Source: an uncultured Alphaproteobacteria bacterium (GTDB lineage: Bacteria; Pseudomonadota; Alphaproteobacteria; RF32; CAG-239). From it: DNA of 55,086 nucleotides. The stretch is from contig CALXPK010000031.1 in NCBI GenBank assembly GCA_944390265.1, positions 1-55,086 on the forward strand, in the 5' to 3' direction. The notes beneath the pieces were generated by a model. The model was not told the origin of the DNA. It ran no database searches and saw nothing but the letters and a program-made list of their open reading frames with translations. Position 1 is the first letter of the stretch. Each line of letters starts with the position of its first letter. The translations under genes and the position numbers were made by a program. Shown here piece by piece: positions 51,712-55,086 of this stretch.

Positions 51712-51912
51712 ATGACTGACATTTCTCTTAATATTAATGCAGATTTGTTGCAAAAACTGGCAAAAATCGCCGAGAAAAGCGGTCAAAGCATAAATGATGT
51801 TGCCTTATCCGCCCTTTCAGCATATGTTGAAGATTATGAAGATGTATATAAAACCGATTTATGCTCGGTAGACAATTTGGAACGCTCATTCTTTTTATCC
51901 ATTGGTGAATAA
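51712..51912 (+). CDS. Ribbon-helix-helix (CopG-like) protein
   Basis: A 66-residue protein starting with a beta strand and two helices (ISLNINADLLQKLAKIAEKSGQSINDVALSALSAYVEDY), the RHH DNA-binding pattern of antitoxins such as CopG or RelB. The tail is acidic. No toxin gene is adjacent: polA follows 34 bases later. It may be an orphan antitoxin or a stand-alone regulator. AAGGAACG precedes the ATG. Confidence 0.72.
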   Translation: MTDISLNINADLLQKLAKIAEKSGQSINDVALSALSAYVEDYEDVYKTDLCSVDNLERSFFLSIGE

Positions 51913-51946
51913 GTTTTAAATCCTACTGGCACAAGCAGGAGGAAAA

Positions 51947-54703
51947 ATGACAAAAACGGTCTGTTTGGTTGATGGCTCAGGCTATATTTTCAGAGCTTTT
52001 TACGGGATTCCCAATTTAACCGCACCGGATGGCACGCCGGTCAATGCCGTTTATGGTTTCACCAATATGTTTTTGCGTTTAACGCAGAATATCCCTTGTG
52101 ATTATTCTTTGGTGCTGTTTGATGCCAAAAGAAAAAATTTTCGTAACGAGTTTTTTCCTGACTATAAAGGCACCCGAAAAGAGATTCCCGAAGAGCTGAT
52201 TCCCCAATTTCCGATAATAAGAGAAGCCGTCAAGGTTTTGAATTTGAACCAACTTGAGATGGAAGGCTATGAGGCCGATGACCTGATTGCCACCTATGCC
52301 GACCAAGCCTTGAACAAAGGCTATGAAGTGGTTGTTGTTTCGGCTGATAAAGACTTAATGCAGCTGATTCGCCCCGGCGTCCGTTTTTATGACCCAATGA
52401 AAGATAAGTTCTTCACGCCCGAAGACGTGAAAGAAAAATTCGGTGTTTATCCGGACAAGGTGGTTGATGTTCAGGCTTTGGCCGGAGATAGCATTGATAA
52501 TGTCCCCGGCGTCCCCGGCATTGGTTTGAAAACCGCGGCACAGCTCGTAAACGAGTTTGGCTCTTTGCAAGAAGTGTTGGACCGCGCCGGAGAAATCAAG
52601 CAAAACAAAAGACGCGAAACCTTGTTGGCAAACAAAGAAAATGCGCTTGTTTCTTTACAACTCGTCACCTTGAAAAAAGATGTTCCGGTCGAAAAACAAA
52701 TTGAGGCTTATGCCTGCCACAAACCTGTGTTTGATGAGATTGAAAAGTTTGTCGATTTATATGGCTTTGTGAGCTTAAAACCTCGTTTGCAACGCTGGGC
52801 AGAGGTCAGATGCAACAGTCTGCCCGATGAAGAAAATCAAGACCTGAACACCGTATTTAAAGAAGTGGAAAAGCACTATGAACTGGTGCAAGATGAGCAA
52901 GGCTTAAAGCGCTGGGCAGATTTGATAAAAAACAAAGGCGCTTTTGCTTTTGATACCGAAACCACCGGCGTTAATCCCACTTTTGATAAAATCGTCGGTT
53001 TTTCCATGGCGGTGGAAGAGGGGGTGGCTTGCTATGTGCCTTTGAAGCATAAATCTCAAAATCGTGATTTGTTTGCTTTGGAAAGCGATGAGGTTAAGCA
53101 ACTTGATTTTGCCACCGTTGCCAAATATTTGAGCCCGATTATGACCGATAAGAGCATTTTGAAAATCGGCCATAACATCAAGTTTGATATGCACTTCTTT
53201 GCCCAAGTGATTGGTGAAGACAAAGAAATTTTCCCAATAGAAGATACGGCTGTGTTGTCCTATGATTTAGATAGCTCCGAGCACGGACATGGCATGGATG
53301 AACTGGCCGAAAAGTTTTTGTCTTATAAAACCATTCATTATGAAGATGTTTGCGGCATCGGCAAAGATAAAATCACTTTTGACGATGTGCCTTTGGACAA
53401 GGCTCTGGACTATGCCGCCGAAGATGCCGACATCACCTTGCGTTTGTACAATGTTTTGAAGCCAAGATTAATCAAAGAGAAAAAAATTGCCGTTTATGAA
53501 AACTATGACCGCCCCTTGATTGCCATTTTGCAAAAAATGGAAAAACAAGGCGTGATGGTTGATAAACAAAAACTCATGAACTTGAGCCAAGAGTTTGATA
53601 AAAAGCTGAAAGAATATGAGCAAGAAATTTATCAGCTTGCCGGAGAAGAGTTTAACATTGGCTCACCCAAACAAATTGGCGAAATTTTGTTTGGCAAACT
53701 CGGGGCTAAGGGTAAGAAAACCGCAACCGGCGCTTGGCAAACCGGAGCCGATGTTTTGGAAAATCTGGCTGCCGAGGGCAATTTGCTTGCCGCCAAAATT
53801 TTAGATTGGCGCGGCTTTAGCAAACTCAAATCCACTTATACCGATGCTTTGATTAACTTGCTGGATAAAGACAGCCGCCTGCATACCACCTTTAGCCAAA
53901 CCGTGGTCAATACCGGCCGCTTGGCTTCGTCCAACCCCAATTTGCAAAATATTCCGATTAGGAGTGAAGAAGGCAAAAAAATCCGTGAATGCTTTATCGC
54001 CAAAGAGGGTTGCAAGATAATTGCTTCTGACTATTCGCAGGTTGAGCTCCGCTTGCTCGCTTCGGTTGCCGATGTTAAGGGCTTAAAACACGCTTTTGAG
54101 CAGGGTATAGATATTCACGCCGCCACCGCCGCAAAAGTTTTCGGTGTGCCTTATGATGAGGTGGATGCCAATATGCGCCGCCATGCCAAAGCCATCAATT
54201 TTGGCATTGTTTATGGCATTTCACAATATGGCTTGGCCAAACAAATTGATGTCAGCAATGAAGAAGCGAAGCGTTATATTGATGCATATTTTGCCCAAAT
54301 GCCCGAGATTAAAAAATACATGGAACAAACCACCATGTTTGCCCATCAATACGGCTATGTGCTGACGCCTTTCGGGCGCAAATGCTCGATTATGGGGATT
54401 AATGATAAAAACAAACGCATTGTTGCCAATGCTGAAAGAGCCGCCATCAATGCGCCGATTCAAGGCGGTGCGGCCGATATCATCAAACGCGCGATGATTG
54501 CCGTGCAAAGAGAGCTGGAAGAGGGCGGATATAAAACCAAAATGCTCCTGCAAGTGCATGATGAGTTGGTTTTTGAAGCGCCGCTTGATGAGGTGGAAAA
54601 AGCCGCCACCATGATAAAAAAGACCATGGAGAGCGTGGTGGATTTAGCCGTGCCTTTTGTTGCCGAAGTCGGTATCGGTGATGACTGGACCCAAGCCCAC
54701 TAA
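51947..54703 (+). CDS. polA: DNA polymerase I
   Basis: Gap-filling and primer-removal polymerase of 918 residues. The 5'-nuclease domain has LVDGSGYIFRAFYG and GYEADDLIATYAD; the 3'-5' exonuclease has FDTETTGVNP near 329 and KIGHNIKFDMHF, so proofreading is probably kept; the polymerase has DYSQVELRLLAS (motif A), RRHAKAINFGIVYG (B), and VHDELVFEA (C). AGGAGGAAAA precedes the ATG. One copy of AACASYGTATTTAAA (52847) lies within it. Confidence 0.98.
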   Translation: MTKTVCLVDGSGYIFRAFYGIPNLTAPDGTPVNAVYGFTNMFLRLTQNIPCDYSLVLFDAKRKNFRNEFFPDYKGTRKEIPEELIPQFPIIREAVKVLNLNQLEMEGYEADDLIATYADQALNKGYEVVVVSADKDLMQLIRPGVRFYDPMKDKFFTPEDVKEKFGVYPDKVVDVQALAGDSIDNVPGVPGIGLKTAAQLVNEFGSLQEVLDRAGEIKQNKRRETLLANKENALVSLQLVTLKKDVPVEKQIEAYACHKPVFDEIEKFVDLYGFVSLKPRLQRWAEVRCNSLPDEENQDLNTVFKEVEKHYELVQDEQGLKRWADLIKNKGAFAFDTETTGVNPTFDKIVGFSMAVEEGVACYVPLKHKSQNRDLFALESDEVKQLDFATVAKYLSPIMTDKSILKIGHNIKFDMHFFAQVIGEDKEIFPIEDTAVLSYDLDSSEHGHGMDELAEKFLSYKTIHYEDVCGIGKDKITFDDVPLDKALDYAAEDADITLRLYNVLKPRLIKEKKIAVYENYDRPLIAILQKMEKQGVMVDKQKLMNLSQEFDKKLKEYEQEIYQLAGEEFNIGSPKQIGEILFGKLGAKGKKTATGAWQTGADVLENLAAEGNLLAAKILDWRGFSKLKSTYTDALINLLDKDSRLHTTFSQTVVNTGRLASSNPNLQNIPIRSEEGKKIRECFIAKEGCKIIASDYSQVELRLLASVADVKGLKHAFEQGIDIHAATAAKVFGVPYDEVDANMRRHAKAINFGIVYGISQYGLAKQIDVSNEEAKRYIDAYFAQMPEIKKYMEQTTMFAHQYGYVLTPFGRKCSIMGINDKNKRIVANAERAAINAPIQGGAADIIKRAMIAVQRELEEGGYKTKMLLQVHDELVFEAPLDEVEKAATMIKKTMESVVDLAVPFVAEVGIGDDWTQAH
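52847..52861 (+). repeat. AACASYGTATTTAAA word, copy 9 (polA)
   Basis: AACACCGTATTTAAA within polA, read as NTVFK, in the linker between nuclease and exonuclease domains. Confidence 0.65.
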
Positions 54704-54712
54704 AAACAAACC

Positions 54713-55086
54713 CTAGCGTCCGCCTCTGTCCATGCTTTGACGCGGCAGTGTCGAATGAATGCTTTGTTGTTGAGATGAAGCTCTGTTTTTCATAACCAGC
54801 AACACCTCTCTGAGCTTTTCATCTTGAATGCTTTGCAAAAACTCAGCGTTGAGCTCGGGTGCGCCAATCATTTGCATGGCAGGTTTGGCGTGCATGCAAG
54901 CATACATCAAGCGCGCTTTGAAATCGGGCGATTTGATATCGCCAAACTCAATCACCGAGCCTTGTTTTTGAGCCAGCGCCACAATATCGTAAAAACGCTG
55001 CATATTGGGCATTCTGGGCTTGCCGTCTTTATCTTGGGAAGAAAGGCTGATGTTGTTGGCGCTCTTGGCCACAATCTTGTCAACAC
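54713..55086 (-). CDS. Hypothetical protein, 5' end cut by the window edge
   Basis: The frame is open to the right edge without a clear start, although a GTG at 55072 is in frame. At least 124 residues are seen. I do not recognise it. The visible part has no membrane segment; it includes a helical middle (MQRFYDIVALAQKQGSVIEF, then FKARLMYACMHAKPAMQM) and a Gln/Ser-rich tail ending in RGGR. It is convergent with polA, only 9 bases between stops. No terminator is seen between them. Confidence 0.65.
   Translation of the reverse strand, partial: VDKIVAKSANNISLSSQDKDGKPRMPNMQRFYDIVALAQKQGSVIEFGDIKSPDFKARLMYACMHAKPAMQMIGAPELNAEFLQSIQDEKLREVLLVMKNRASSQQQSIHSTLPRQSMDRGGR

Noticed and set aside
1-55086. 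tRNA genes, CRISPR arrays, insertion sequences
   Set aside because: I looked for tRNA T-loop and acceptor patterns, regular repeat-spacer blocks and transposase motifs, and found none.

Overview
The window is a stretch of an alphaproteobacterial chromosome, moderately AT-rich, that appears to contain the replication origin. The gene order coaE/dnaQ - intergenic gap - rho - mnmE - mnmG - rsmG - parA - parB is the classic alphaproteobacterial origin neighbourhood. The 592-bp gap between the divergent coaE and rho genes holds DnaA-box-like sites and four TTAA-N7-TTAA words like those bound by the cell-cycle regulator CtrA. Two parS palindromes lie inside mnmG and rsmG. Other alphaproteobacterial marks are a Tim44-like gene next to secB, an IalB-family protein, a short HprK, and the gpmI-envC-ctpA-YibQ-rppH run. 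A free-living or host-associated flagellated species is likely (two flagellin loci); the exact lineage cannot be fixed from the sequence alone.

Layout. 1-290: the start of a flagellin gene running off the left edge, with its leader. 285-4609: Nudix, gmk, yicC, an SDR and an AmpG-like permease. 4738-8143: nrdAB behind tandem NrdR-type boxes. 8217-11665: secB, Tim44-like, mltA, a membrane protein and Smr. 11807-13912: a complete flagellin with an AT-rich beta-helix insert and a leader that duplicates the one at 1-290. 13920-15227: dnaQ and coaE. 15228-15819: putative oriC. 15820-28984: rho, HAD, mnmE, an unknown gene, mnmG, a MurA paralogue plus PHP protein, rsmG, parAB, two related membrane proteins (one with a nuclease domain), tsaE, hprK. 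29085-32804: mlaEF, radA, cvpA. 32994-35752 (minus): ffs, dnaX, ybaB, recR. 35818-41496: LpoA-like, rsmI, yraN, cca, IalB-like, rlmN. 41533-43740: two unknown genes. 43773-51610 (minus): PBP1A, a 52-codon gene, gpmI, envC, ctpA, YibQ-like, rppH. 51712-55086: an orphan RHH protein, polA, and an unknown gene cut by the right edge.

How the genes fit together: replication and segregation (oriC, dnaQ, dnaX, polA, parAB/parS, recR, radA, nrdAB), translation quality (mnmE, mnmG, rsmG, rsmI, rlmN, tsaE, cca), and envelope building and recycling (PBP1A, LpoA-like, EnvC, CtpA, MltA, AmpG, MlaEF).

The most unusual signals are: (1) a duplicated flagellin leader in which four short repeats keep identical spacing but change sequence in concert, as if the arms of competing stems covary; (2) a 15-base word, AACASYGTATTTAAA, found nine times, always on the plus strand, in two reading frames and between genes; (3) two A9 tracts in dnaX, each followed at once by out-of-frame stops; (4) a MurA paralogue fused into a two-gene unit with a PHP phosphoesterase inside the mnmG-rsmG cluster.
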